NCBI GenBank assembly: GCA_034409055.1
Contig: DAOUMU010000304.1
Span: 1-37,615 of the forward strand
DNA: 37,615 nucleotides
Source of the DNA: DAOUMU01 sp034409055
Lineage (GTDB): Bacteria; Chloroflexota; Anaerolineae; 4572-78; J111
Direction: 5' to 3'
In this document: one piece after another, positions 22,281-29,887 of the stretch
How positions within the stretch are numbered: position 1 is the first letter of the stretch
Layout: every line of letters begins with the position of its first letter
Made by a program: the position numbers and the translations under genes
Notes under the pieces: generated by a model
The model's input: only the letters and a program-made list of their open reading frames with translations
Databases searched by the model: none
What the model was told of the DNA's origin: nothing

Positions 22281-23210
22281 ATGTCCCCGGAGCAAATCGT
22301 TCACCTTCAAGTTGACCGGTCTGCTTCACGTCTAGATCAATTCCTGGCCGGAACGTTCCCGGAGCTGTCGCGGTCTAAGTGGCAGAAGCTCATTAGCCAG
22401 GGAGACGTGCTTTTATCCGGTCAGACCGCCCGGCCCAGTACCAGTGTACGGCCGGGCGATGTTATAACCCTCTTTTTACCATCATCCCAGCCAACCAGCC
22501 TACAATCGGAAATTGTTCCGCTCGATATTATTTTTGAGGATGATGATTTGGTTGTTCTCAACAAACCGGCCGGTATGGTAGTTCACCCCGCTCATGGCCA
22601 TACCCAGGGCACCCTGGTCAACGCCTTGTTGGGCCGTTATCCAGATTTGGCCGCTATGACCCGGGCTGACCCGGACTCGACTGACCGCCCCGGTATTGTA
22701 CATCGGTTGGATCGGGATACCTCGGGGTTGATGATTGTGGCTCGTACCCCGGCTGCCCTGCAACACCTGCGACGACAATTCAAGGCCCGTACGGTTGAAA
22801 AGATTTATCTGGCCCTGGTGTTTGGCCGGCCCGAAGCACCGGAAGGGATTATTGATGTGCCCCTGGGGCGCGACCCCCGCCATCGCCAAAAGTTCGCCCC
22901 TCGTCCCGATGGCAAACCGGCCCGCACCCACTATCGCCTCCTCGAAGATTTTGGCCGGTACAGCCTGTTGGAGATTGGCCTGGAAACCGGTCGCACCCAC
23001 CAGATTCGGGTCCACCTGGCCTGGCTCGGCTGTCCGGTGGTCGGCGATACGGTCTATGGTCGTAAGAAAAATCCGTTGGGCCTTAAGCGCCAGTTTCTCC
23101 ACGCCTGGCGACTCCACTTCCGGCATCCCCGCCGGGAGGATATGCTTCAGTTGGAAGCTCCCCTGGAAGACCATTTGCAGACGGTGCTCAATCAATTGCG
23201 TGAAACGTGA
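22281..23210 (+). CDS. rluD: RluD-family 23S rRNA pseudouridine synthase
   Basis: Cytoplasmic RNA-modifying enzyme of 309 residues that isomerises uridine in large-subunit rRNA. N-terminal S4 RNA-binding domain (RLDQFLAGTFPELSRSKWQK, GDVLLSGQ, RPGD; about 15-65), followed by the synthase domain with GIVHRLDRDTSGL (catalytic D144), LNKPAGMVVHPAHGH and TGRTHQIRVHLA. The RluA/C/D family cannot be subdivided with certainty by eye, but the S4 domain and lspA neighbourhood favour RluD. The 3' end overlaps the convergent sigma-factor reading frame by 23 bp. Confidence 0.92.
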   Translation: MSPEQIVHLQVDRSASRLDQFLAGTFPELSRSKWQKLISQGDVLLSGQTARPSTSVRPGDVITLFLPSSQPTSLQSEIVPLDIIFEDDDLVVLNKPAGMVVHPAHGHTQGTLVNALLGRYPDLAAMTRADPDSTDRPGIVHRLDRDTSGLMIVARTPAALQHLRRQFKARTVEKIYLALVFGRPEAPEGIIDVPLGRDPRHRQKFAPRPDGKPARTHYRLLEDFGRYSLLEIGLETGRTHQIRVHLAWLGCPVVGDTVYGRKKNPLGLKRQFLHAWRLHFRHPRREDMLQLEAPLEDHLQTVLNQLRET

Positions 23211-23700
23211 TACGAGAAAGGTTGGCGGCAATTTCGGCATAAGATTGTCCCTGGAAATGGCGCAACTCGACGATCGCCCGCTGCGCTGGGGGCAGAGCTA
23301 AAATGGCCTGCCGCAGAGCCCGCTGCCGTTCGGCGTTGAGGAGCTTGGCTTGTGGTTCAGCCGATGGGTTGGGGATCTCAAAGGTCGCCCCATTCGGGTT
23401 ACCATCCAGCGACAACGTCGGGCGCCGTTGCTTGAGCCGGTTCAAGGCCAGATTGATGGCAATGCGGACCAACCGGGGAGTCATGGGTTTGTCGAGTTGA
23501 AATGAGCCCAGAGCCCGGTAAGCCCGTAAAAATGTGTCTTGGGTAATATCGACTGCCTCTTCCCGGTGACCCAACAGGCGATAAGCGGCATTGAACACGG
23601 CCCGCTGGTGGCGTTCGACCAGCAGGCGATAGGGGGCCTGGTCCCCGGCCAGAACCCGGGCTACGATTTGGGCGTCTGTGAGTTGGTCCGCTGCCGCCAC
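23188..23700 (-). pseudogene. ECF sigma factor lacking the region 4.2 recognition helix
   Basis: RNA polymerase sigma-70 family, ECF group, 170 residues. Region 2 is complete (FNAAYRLLGHREEAVDITQDTFLRAYRALGSF) and region 4 begins normally (LPPAQRAIVELRHFQGQSYAEIAANL). The expected continuation (a GTVKTRLHRAR-type recognition helix) is missing: after SRI the frame reads into the 3' end of the convergent rluD gene and stops. Without that helix, -35 recognition should fail. GTG start at 23700 with AGGAG 7 nt upstream; a possible TTGAAA-N17-TGTATA promoter precedes it. No anti-sigma gene is adjacent. Probably a pseudogene created by a deletion against rluD. Confidence 0.8.
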
Positions 23701-23778
23701 AAGTGTGCTCCTACTTTATATACAACCTTCCGGGCAAAAAGTTTCAAGAAATATTATACACCTTCAAGCGAATGTGTA

Positions 23779-23843
23779 TTGACATTAGCTTTATTTGTGT
23801 GCTATACTCAAGAAAATGTCTATTTTGTCTATTTTGTCTAAAA
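23779..23843 (+). promoter_or_regulatory. promoter and triple 9-bp repeat operator of toxin-antitoxin pair
   Basis: TTGACA (23779-23784) and TATACT (23803-23808) with an 18-bp spacer. Immediately downstream are three tandem 9-mers: TGTCTATTT (23817-23825), TGTCTATTT (23826-23834) and TGTCTAAAA (23835-23843). Placement at the predicted transcription start fits autoregulation by the antitoxin. AAAGGAG follows. Confidence 0.6.
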
Positions 23844-23852
23844 GGAGTAAAG

Positions 23853-24164
23853 ATGGCTGCCGTTGTACCAGTTTCAGAACTCAAACAGCGTACGGGAAAG
23901 ATTCTCAACCAGGCCGTTGTTGACCGGCAAGATGTTATCATCGAACGCTATGGTCAGGCATATGCCGTCATCTTGAGTGTAGAACGCTATCAAGAATTGA
24001 TAGAGGCCGCCCAGGCCCGGGTTCGTGAACGGTTCCTGGCGGCCCAACAGGCTGTCTACCAGGCTACCGCAGACATCCCGGCTGATGAACTTGATCACTT
24101 GGTCAGTGAAGCCATTCAAGAATCCCGACGTGAGCGAGCCGGACTAGATGAGAGTCGTTCTTGA
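23853..24164 (+). CDS. Phd/YefM-family antitoxin
   Basis: A 103-residue DNA-binding antitoxin. The N-terminal Phd/YefM fold is clear: VPVSELKQRTGKILNQAV, DVIIERYGQAYAVILSVERYQEL. The C-terminal tail (about 60-103) is charged and probably wraps the toxin. Start ATG at 23853 with AAAGGAG 5 nt upstream; a longer open frame from 23703 is non-coding leader. It overlaps the downstream PIN toxin by 17 bp, a usual coupling for such pairs. Regulation is likely by its own product at the 9-bp repeats. Phd/YefM antitoxins more often pair with Doc or YoeB; here the partner is a PIN RNase. Confidence 0.88.
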   Translation: MAAVVPVSELKQRTGKILNQAVVDRQDVIIERYGQAYAVILSVERYQELIEAAQARVRERFLAAQQAVYQATADIPADELDHLVSEAIQESRRERAGLDESRS

Positions 24165-24582
24165 TACCAGTGTGATTGTCAGTGGCTTGCTCTCCCCTCA
24201 CGGTACCCCGGCCAAGGTCATAGCTCGCTGGCTTAACGGTGACTTTACCTTGTTATATACGCCAGCGATGTATGAGGAATTGGAAGATGTTCTCAATCGG
24301 GCTTGGTTGGTTGAGCGGTTAGCCAGCGTCCCCAACCGAATTGTGGACTATCTTGAGGCAGTGGCAGTATTAGGTGAGTTGGTGATGGGGTATGTTAATG
24401 TGGTCGGCCAGGTGCGCGACCCCTTCGATGAGATGTTTTTGGCGTGTGCGCGGCTTGGTCAGGCCGATTATATTGTCAGTGTGGACAAAGATCTGCTCTC
24501 ATTAGGGGATTATGAAGGGGCACAGATTGTGACGCCTGCGCAGCTTCTGGCGGCGTTAGATGCAAATGCGACCTCATCTTAG
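24148..24582 (+). CDS. PIN-domain toxin (COG1569-type RNase)
   Basis: A 144-residue PIN-fold ribonuclease, predicted toxin of the pair with 23853-24164. Acidic metal-binding residues are visible: D6 in VVLDTSVIVSGL, E44 in MYEELEDVL, D94 in RDPFDEMFLACA and D113 in YIVSVDKDLL. It is of the class annotated as putative toxin component, PIN family, rather than classical VapC. The gene overlaps its antitoxin by 17 bp and ends before a bidirectional terminator. Nothing looks damaged. RNA target unknown. Confidence 0.88.
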   Translation: MRVVLDTSVIVSGLLSPHGTPAKVIARWLNGDFTLLYTPAMYEELEDVLNRAWLVERLASVPNRIVDYLEAVAVLGELVMGYVNVVGQVRDPFDEMFLACARLGQADYIVSVDKDLLSLGDYEGAQIVTPAQLLAALDANATSS

Positions 24583-24633
24583 GACTATTAGGGGAACAAC
24601 CCCCATCGCCTCTATTACTGTTGTATAGCAAAA

Positions 24634-24668
24634 ACCGACCAGGATAAGTCCCTGGCCGGTTTTTATTT
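24634..24668. terminator. bidirectional rho-independent terminator
   Basis: Stem ACCGACCAGG (24634-24643) and CCTGGCCGGT (24651-24660), one mismatch, 7-nt loop, followed by a T-rich tail on the plus strand and preceded by AAAAA, so it also gives a T-tail on the minus strand. It serves the convergent PIN toxin and kamA genes. Confidence 0.85.
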
Positions 24669-24710
24669 ACGCTGAAATGACGAAATTATCGGTAGCCTAA
24701 AACAACAGGC

Positions 24711-26099
24711 TTAACCCACTTCCTCCGCAGAAGTGGAAGCCACGGGAATGACCTTTTCATCCCCATCGACCCGATAGGGCTCCCATTTACTCTCGTCCTG
24801 GTTCAGGCGGTGCTCGATGGCGTTGCGTTTACGGGTGGTGTCGAAGCCTTGGGGTTTGATGAACATCTCTTCACCCTCTAATAGGTTGAGTATGCCCTCT
24901 TGACCCGGTTCGGGTCGTTTTTGCACCTTGGCTTCCCAGGCCTTGATGGCGTTGGGATCGTAATCGGTCGGCTCGACGTAGGTGGTGATGAAGCCTTCAA
25001 AGTTACGCAGAACCACTTTGCCCGGAGCCTGGGAGAGGAGATATTGGGGCGAGACCGGAACCTTGCCCCCACCGCCTGGCGCGTCGATAATGTAGTGGGG
25101 CACGGCAAAACCGGAGGTGTGGCCGCGCAGCCCCTCGATGATTTCGATGCCTTTGTTGACCGTAGTCCGGAAGTGACCGGCTCCGGCCACCAGGTCACAT
25201 TGGTACAGGTAGTAGGGCCGGACCCGCATCTGCACCAACTGCTGGACCAACTCCCGCTGGATGTGCACCGAGTCGTTGATGCCGGCCAGGAGCACACTCT
25301 GGTTGCCCAGGACCACGCCAGCCCGGCTCAGCTTGTCGCAGGCCCGGTATAGTTCCGGAGTGATTTCCCGGGGATGGTTGACGTGAATGTTGAGCCAGAA
25401 GGGGTGGTACCTGGCCAGCGTTTCGCATAGTTCATCGGTCACGCGTTGGGGCAGGAAAACCGGCACCCGGCTGCCGATGCGCAGAATCTCGATGTGTTCG
25501 ATTTTATACAGTTCGCCCAGGAGATAATCTAAAATACGGGGGGCCAGGGTCAGCGGGTCACCGCCGGAAAGGAGCACGTCCCGCACCTGGGGGGTGCGGC
25601 GCAGATAATCCAGTTGCAGCTCAAATTCAGCTTTACTGAAAGTGGCCGTGGCATCGCCCACGATACGGCTGCGAGTGCAGTAGCGGCAATAACTGGCGCA
25701 CTGGGTGGTCACCAACATCAACACCCGGTCGGGGTAGCGATGGACCAGCCCTGGCACCGGGCTGTGCTGGTCTTCGGCCAGGCTGTCTTCCATCATGCTG
25801 TCAAAAGCTTTCAATTCTCGACCCTTGGGGATGACCTGCTGTCGGACCGGACACATCGGGTCATCCGGGTCAATCAAGCTGGCAAAGTAGGGCGTAATAT
25901 CCAGTCGAAATTTATCTTCGGCCGAAATGCCCTCGATTTCTTCGTCGGTCAGGTTGATGAAGGTTTCCAATATCTCCAGCTCGTTGACCCGATGGCTCAG
26001 TTGCCAGCGCCAATCGTTCCATTTTTCATCGGGCACGTCGGCCCAGATGGGTGGGCGCGGCGTCACCCCCTGCGCCCAGGTTCGTGTTAATTTTGACAT
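24711..26099 (-). CDS. kamA: lysine 2,3-aminomutase (radical SAM, PLP)
   Basis: Converts L-lysine to L-beta-lysine. The radical-SAM cluster motif is C134-x3-C138-x2-C141 (CASYCRYCTR), and the PLP lysine is K346 in APGGGGK. D302 (CDLVAGAGHF) and D339 (IIDAPGGGG) fall at the positions that bind the substrate amino group in the Clostridium enzyme (D293 and D330, constant offset of nine), arguing for lysine rather than glutamate as substrate. At 462 residues it is complete. AAAGGAG lies 7 nt before the ATG. Divergent from an Lrp/AsnC regulator gene, its likely controller. No beta-lysine acetyltransferase (ablB) or lysine-fermentation genes are in the window, so the role could be osmolyte synthesis, EF-P modification or catabolism. 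Confidence 0.95.
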   Translation of the reverse strand: MSKLTRTWAQGVTPRPPIWADVPDEKWNDWRWQLSHRVNELEILETFINLTDEEIEGISAEDKFRLDITPYFASLIDPDDPMCPVRQQVIPKGRELKAFDSMMEDSLAEDQHSPVPGLVHRYPDRVLMLVTTQCASYCRYCTRSRIVGDATATFSKAEFELQLDYLRRTPQVRDVLLSGGDPLTLAPRILDYLLGELYKIEHIEILRIGSRVPVFLPQRVTDELCETLARYHPFWLNIHVNHPREITPELYRACDKLSRAGVVLGNQSVLLAGINDSVHIQRELVQQLVQMRVRPYYLYQCDLVAGAGHFRTTVNKGIEIIEGLRGHTSGFAVPHYIIDAPGGGGKVPVSPQYLLSQAPGKVVLRNFEGFITTYVEPTDYDPNAIKAWEAKVQKRPEPGQEGILNLLEGEEMFIKPQGFDTTRKRNAIEHRLNQDESKWEPYRVDGDEKVIPVASTSAEEVG

Positions 26100-26437
26100 A
26101 GATGGTCTCCTTTGGTTAGTTGGTTAGTTGGTTGGTTATCTTACAACTGTTGGGCTATTTGGAGAAATCTTGGAACCGTATCGTCTGATAGGGGATGTGA
26201 GATGGGGGCTATGTAGGAACGTTAAGACTTATACCCAACTGTACTGGTAAGATTTCGGTGCGGTCTTATCGTTTTAAATTTATATTTTTAGGCATTGTAT
26301 CAATTTCTCTGGCTAATGTCAATAAATGTTCTGTCAAAATTTCAGAAAAAAAGATTTTTTCACGAAAAACTATTGATTTTGTGGCCAAAATGTGATAAAT
26401 TTGTATTGATAGCCTATAATTACCTAAAAATTATGGA
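26100..26437. promoter_or_regulatory. kamA-lrp divergent control region
   Basis: A 338-bp AT-rich spacer. Near kamA there is a period-8 TTGGTTAG tract (about 26112-26140). A perfect TATAAT (26415-26420), with a weak TGATAA 16 bp upstream, points rightward to the Lrp gene; the predicted start near 26427 leaves a leader of only about 10-20 nt. The rest is A/T-tract rich, suitable for an Lrp-type wrapping regulator. No obvious single palindromic operator was found. Confidence 0.5.
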
Positions 26438-26902
26438 TTGAAAGTTTTGTGCAAATTAGATGAATTAGACCGGCAGATTTTAGAGATTTTGCAAGTGGAT
26501 GGCCGGGCCTCGCATGTGAATATTGCCAGGCAATTGGGGGTGGGACACAGCCGGGTGCGTGATCGTATTTTACGTATGGAGGAGGCCGGGGTAATTGAGG
26601 GCTACCAGGTCCTGCTTAACCCGGCGGCCCTGGGCCAGGGGATTTTGTGCATTGTTCAAATGGAGGCTGACCAGCGGTGTGATTTTGACGAGCTGGTCAA
26701 GCAGCTTTTTGAAATTGACGAGGTGGTGGAGGTGGCCAACGTTACCGGCCAGGTGGATGCCCACATTAGAATCTGGACCAGGGATGTGGCTCATTTGCGC
26801 GATATTTTGTACAATAAGTTGAGTGTACTACCCGCCCATAAGAGCACCAATTCGACCATCGTCTTACAGCGATGGACCAAGCCCTTGGGATTGGGGAAAT
26901 AA
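26438..26902 (+). CDS. Lrp/AsnC-family transcriptional regulator
   Basis: Amino-acid-responsive DNA-binding protein of about 154 residues. N-terminal winged helix-turn-helix: KLDELDRQILEILQVDGRASHVNIARQLGVGHSRVRDRILRMEEAGVIEGY; C-terminal RAM ligand domain: ILCIVQMEADQRCDFDELVKQL, EVANVTGQVDAHIRIWTRDVAHLRDILYNKL. The start is TTG at 26438 or TTG at 26447; the latter begins nearer the usual KLDELD start, and neither has a strong ribosome site. Divergent from kamA, so it probably senses lysine or a related amino acid and controls kamA; this is inference from position. Confidence 0.9.
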   Translation: MKVLCKLDELDRQILEILQVDGRASHVNIARQLGVGHSRVRDRILRMEEAGVIEGYQVLLNPAALGQGILCIVQMEADQRCDFDELVKQLFEIDEVVEVANVTGQVDAHIRIWTRDVAHLRDILYNKLSVLPAHKSTNSTIVLQRWTKPLGLGK

Positions 26903-27053
26903 TGTACATAGAACCAGAATAGACAAAAAAAGTAGCTTTCGGGGAGACAATCCCATAAAGCAGCCAACTACGTAAAACGTAAACCCACAGGGAGGCGGAT
27001 TGACCTCCGGCTTGAAAGAATAAAATCACCATATCAGCAAAGGAGAAACAAGC

Positions 27054-27305
27054 ATGGGAATTATTAGCTGGATCATTTTTGGAGCGCTGGCCGGCTGGAT
27101 AGCCAGCATGATCACTGGCCGCAACGAGCGGATGGGTTGTATTGCTAATATTGTGGTCGGTATTGTTGGAGCCTTCATCGGCGGCTTTTTGATGAACTTC
27201 ATCGGCGGTCACGGTGTGACCGGCTTCAACCTGTACAGTTTTTTGGTGGCCGTGCTGGGAGCGGTTGTCCTGCTCGTCATCCTCGGGCTGTTTCAGCGGC
27301 GGTAG
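27054..27305 (+). CDS. GlsB/YeaQ/YmgE-family small membrane protein
   Basis: An 83-residue protein with three hydrophobic segments and glycine-rich motifs: MGIISWIIFGALAGWIASMI, GCIANIVVGIVGAFIGGF, YSFLVAVLGAVVLLVILGLF, ending QRR. This is the transglycosylase-associated (GlsB/YeaQ) family, linked to envelope stress in several bacteria. GGAG lies 8 nt before the ATG at 27054. The 151-bp gap after the Lrp gene holds a small GGAGG-CCTCC hairpin but no second gene. Independent transcription is likely. Molecular function is unknown in the family. Confidence 0.88.
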   Translation: MGIISWIIFGALAGWIASMITGRNERMGCIANIVVGIVGAFIGGFLMNFIGGHGVTGFNLYSFLVAVLGAVVLLVILGLFQRR

Positions 27306-27352
27306 GACAGCATAAACCCACAGGGCAGTGACGTAAAATCAGGCCATAGATA

Positions 27353-27526
27353 CAGGGTTGTTCAGTTCTAAGAAGATGACCATTTATCGCAAATAATTTT
27401 ATGATGAAATTGACAGGATTCAGCAGATTTTGCCTCTTTTATCCCGTCAATTTCGTGAATCTTGTCAAATTATAGTCAACCTTTGTGCAATTTTAGGCGC
27501 AACTAAAATAGAACTGAACAGCCCTG
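27353..27526. repeat. 174-bp terminal-inverted-repeat element
   Basis: Arms CAGGGTTGTTCAGTTCTA (27353-27370) and TAGAACTGAACAGCCCTG (27509-27526) match at 17 of 18 positions. A nested inverted pair lies inside: GAAATTGACAGGATTCA (from about 27408) against TGAATCTTGTCAAATT (to about 27476). No coding capacity. A probable MITE, and it accounts for most of the gap between the GlsB-type gene and the next promoter. Confidence 0.75.
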
Positions 27527-27553
27527 ACTGTGTTCCTGATATAAATTGAAATC

Positions 27554-27582
27554 TTTACTACTTTCCATAAGGGTGATATAAT
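27554..27582 (+). promoter_or_regulatory. extended -10 promoter
   Basis: TTTACT (27554-27559), 17-bp spacer, then TGATATAAT with a perfect TATAAT (27577-27582) and TGn extension. It precedes the zinc-ribbon and amidase genes by about 40 nt. Confidence 0.6.
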
Positions 27583-27621
27583 AATTTGAGGCTTTGTTCA
27601 GCCGTTAAATTTTAACCCCTT

Positions 27622-28338
27622 ATGACGAGGTTCCTCTTGAGTCGAGCTCAACTGCTCTACCAATTGCAATGTCTTGATAGCCAGTTGGATGAGGCCAATA
27701 AAGAGTTGGCGGAAATTGCCGCTGCTTTGGGCGAAAGTGATGCGCTAAAGAAGGCTAAAAAGACCGTTGAGACGGCGGAGAAAGAGATCCACAGCGCCCA
27801 GACTACCGTGCGGGATTTGGATTTAGAAGTCACCAGCCTGGCCGATAAGATTGCCCACGAAGAGAAGTCGCTATACAGTGGCAAACTGACCAGTGCCAAA
27901 GAAGCGGCCAATTTACAGGATGAGATCGCTTCGTTGAAGCGCTGGCACGAGAAACGGGAAGAGTTGTTGTTAGAAGCTATGGTGGCGGTGGAAGAAGCAG
28001 AAGGGCGATTTCAGCAGGCCGAGACAGAATTGGCTAAGATTCAGACCGAGTGGGCGGCTAATCAAGAGGGCCTCAAGCAGAAGCAAAGCGCCCTCAAGAC
28101 CAAAGTAGCAGAATTGATGGATCAACGCCCGGTCATTGGCCAGATGATTAATGCCGATGATCTAAGTGAGTATGAAGACTTGCGCACCAGAAAGGCGGGC
28201 CGAGCGGTCGTCGTGGTAAAAAATAGTGTATGCCAGGGCTGTGGGATGACCGCTTCGAATAGTAAAATTCAACAGGCTCGGGCCGGGACGGAATTGATGT
28301 ATTGTGGCACCTGTGGCCGTATCTTATACGTACGTTAA
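27622..28338 (+). CDS. coiled-coil protein with C-terminal C4 zinc ribbon (CT398/zf-RING_7-like)
   Basis: A 238-residue cytoplasmic protein. Residues about 10-170 form a long antiparallel-type coiled coil (LQCLDSQLDEANKELAEIAAAL through KTKVAELMDQRP) with the conserved hinge SLYSGKLTSAKEAANLQDEI. The C-terminus is a zinc ribbon: CQGCG and CGTCGRILY. Members occur widely beside cell-envelope or flagellar genes and have no agreed function. ATG at 27622 has no ribosome site; TTG at 27637 has GAGG 6 nt upstream and may be the true start (233 residues). Probably cotranscribed with the amidase gene 7-10 nt downstream. Confidence 0.88.
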   Translation: MTRFLLSRAQLLYQLQCLDSQLDEANKELAEIAAALGESDALKKAKKTVETAEKEIHSAQTTVRDLDLEVTSLADKIAHEEKSLYSGKLTSAKEAANLQDEIASLKRWHEKREELLLEAMVAVEEAEGRFQQAETELAKIQTEWAANQEGLKQKQSALKTKVAELMDQRPVIGQMINADDLSEYEDLRTRKAGRAVVVVKNSVCQGCGMTASNSKIQQARAGTELMYCGTCGRILYVR

Positions 28339-28345
28339 GGAGAGA

Positions 28346-29263
28346 ATGATGGCGTTTCGAAATGTCCAGGTAGACCTAGATGACGCAGTGTTTCAAGCAG
28401 CACTCAACCGGGCGACTGTAGAAGGTAAGGCCATTAGCCAGGTCATTGCCGACTTCTTGAAGCAGTATGCTGACGGGGTAACTACCGGTTCATCCACCAC
28501 GTACACCGTGCAGCGTGGGGATACCCTGGGCAAAATAGCCAAAAAAGTTTACGGCGATGCGCGCAAATATCCCCTTATCCAGCGGGCGAACAACATCAAG
28601 GACGCCGGTCGAATCTGGGTCGGCCAGGTGCTCACTATTCCGCCGCTGGCCGGCATAACCACGGAGACCCCCACCCCTACCCCACCACCGACACCGGTTG
28701 TCCCGACTAAACCCTCTATCCCGCCTACTGAAGTTACGCCAAAACCAACCCGTCCAGGCGGGCCGGTACCCAAGCCGTCTGTCCGTTGGGTAGGCTCGCC
28801 CAATTTCAACCGCCGACGCCAGCCTGATGATATTACGGCTATTATTATCCATGCCACGGCCAATAGTACCCTGGAAGGGGTCATTAGCTGGTTTAACAAC
28901 CCCAATGCCCAGGTCAGTGCCCATTACACCATCGGTAAAGACGGCCAGATTGCGCAGCACGTGAAAGATAGTGATCGAGCCTGGCATGCCGGTCGCAGTA
29001 TTTGGAAAGGACGTAGTTCCTGTAACGACTACGCCCTGGGCATTGAATTAGTGAATCTGAATAACGGCCAGGATCCCTATCCAGAAGCCCAGCACCAGGC
29101 CAATGTCGCTTTGTGCGCCTATCTGTGTGACACTTATAATATTAGCGTTGACGATATTACCGGGCATTTGCACGTGGCCATACCCCCAGGCCGTAAATCT
29201 GACCCGCGAGCTTACGACCTGGATCGCCTACGACGCGAGGTAGCCGCCGTTTTGGGAGATTGA
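28346..29263 (+). CDS. LysM - N-acetylmuramoyl-L-alanine amidase with helical N-terminal module
   Basis: About 305 residues (from ATG 28346; ATG 28349 has better spacing to AAGGAG). Order: an N-terminal ribbon-helix-helix-like module of about 45 residues (NVQVDLDDAVFQAALNRATV, VIADFLKQYAD), a LysM domain (TYTVQRGDTLGKIAKKVYGD through VGQVLTIPPL), a Pro/Thr linker, then an Amidase_2/PGRP domain with IIIHATANS, SAHYTIGKDG, ALGIELVN and ITGHLHV...GRKSDP carrying the zinc ligands. It should cut peptidoglycan between muramic acid and L-alanine. No signal peptide or TM is visible, which is unusual for an envelope hydrolase and recalls phage endolysins. An open frame from 28304 overlaps the previous gene and is not used. 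Confidence 0.87.
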   Translation: MMAFRNVQVDLDDAVFQAALNRATVEGKAISQVIADFLKQYADGVTTGSSTTYTVQRGDTLGKIAKKVYGDARKYPLIQRANNIKDAGRIWVGQVLTIPPLAGITTETPTPTPPPTPVVPTKPSIPPTEVTPKPTRPGGPVPKPSVRWVGSPNFNRRRQPDDITAIIIHATANSTLEGVISWFNNPNAQVSAHYTIGKDGQIAQHVKDSDRAWHAGRSIWKGRSSCNDYALGIELVNLNNGQDPYPEAQHQANVALCAYLCDTYNISVDDITGHLHVAIPPGRKSDPRAYDLDRLRREVAAVLGD

Positions 29264-29405
29264 GCCGTGTTTTGCTATGGTTACGCCACAAAGAGGTGGT
29301 CAATGAACTATCATATCCATTACCCCTTTTTAAGTTTACTCTCATCGCCGTTAGCTTTAGGCTGCTGGACTTAACCCCTTAGCCCTTCAACTGACTCCTG
29401 TAGCT

Positions 29406-29472
29406 ATTCACCGGCTGTGTTTGGATCAGTTCCGATAAACTCAGCGGAACTGATGTCCGAACCAGGGTGAAT
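29406..29472. other. long structured hairpin in a 624-bp non-coding region
   Basis: The region 29264-29887 has no gene. Its main structure has outer arms ATTCACC (29406-29412) with GGTGAAT (29466-29472) and a perfect inner 10-bp stem ATCAGTTCCG (29425-29434) with CGGAACTGAT (29445-29454). A second small hairpin, AGCGATT-GA-AATCGCT (29554-29569), resembles one at 36406-36421. Candidate non-coding RNA or repeat; no known riboswitch fold was recognised. Confidence 0.4.
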
Positions 29473-29796
29473 GGTTATTTGCTGTTTAGCCACGTATCGT
29501 GGCTCTCAGCCCTCTGATCTTTATTTTTTTTAATCATCTACTTAATACCATTAAGCGATTGAAATCGCTCCTATACGGTTACTAAGTTTTGCTCTAAGTA
29601 CAAACGCATAAATTTTTAGGGTCAAAATCGCCAGAATCCCGAAAGAATCCGCAATACAAACCCGAAGAACTTTTGCGATTGTACTTAGCCAGGTCCATTC
29701 CACGGGGAGACAGCAGAGCTGCACATGACCTGGCGGCTCTGGGATCAGAACCCCGGTCACGGACCGGCTTTGAGCCTAAAAAACTGGATTCTTACT

Positions 29797-29855
29797 TGTA
29801 GGACAAGTTGCTAACTTGTCAAGCTGCTGCGGGCAAGTTGGCAATTTACCCTACA
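29797..29855. repeat. R2 hairpin repeat, copy 2
   Basis: TGTAGGACAAGTTG and the partner GGCAATTTACCCTACA, a slightly decayed version of the 18029-18088 repeat, including the internal CTAACTTGTC and GGCAAGTTGG. It lies about 32 bp before the aminotransferase start. Confidence 0.75.
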
Positions 29856-29887
29856 TAATTTAACACAAAATATTAGGAGAATATACA

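Noticed and set aside
22500..23240. Minus-strand frame of 246 codons opposite rluD
   Set aside because: Shadow of a well-supported pseudouridine synthase on the plus strand.
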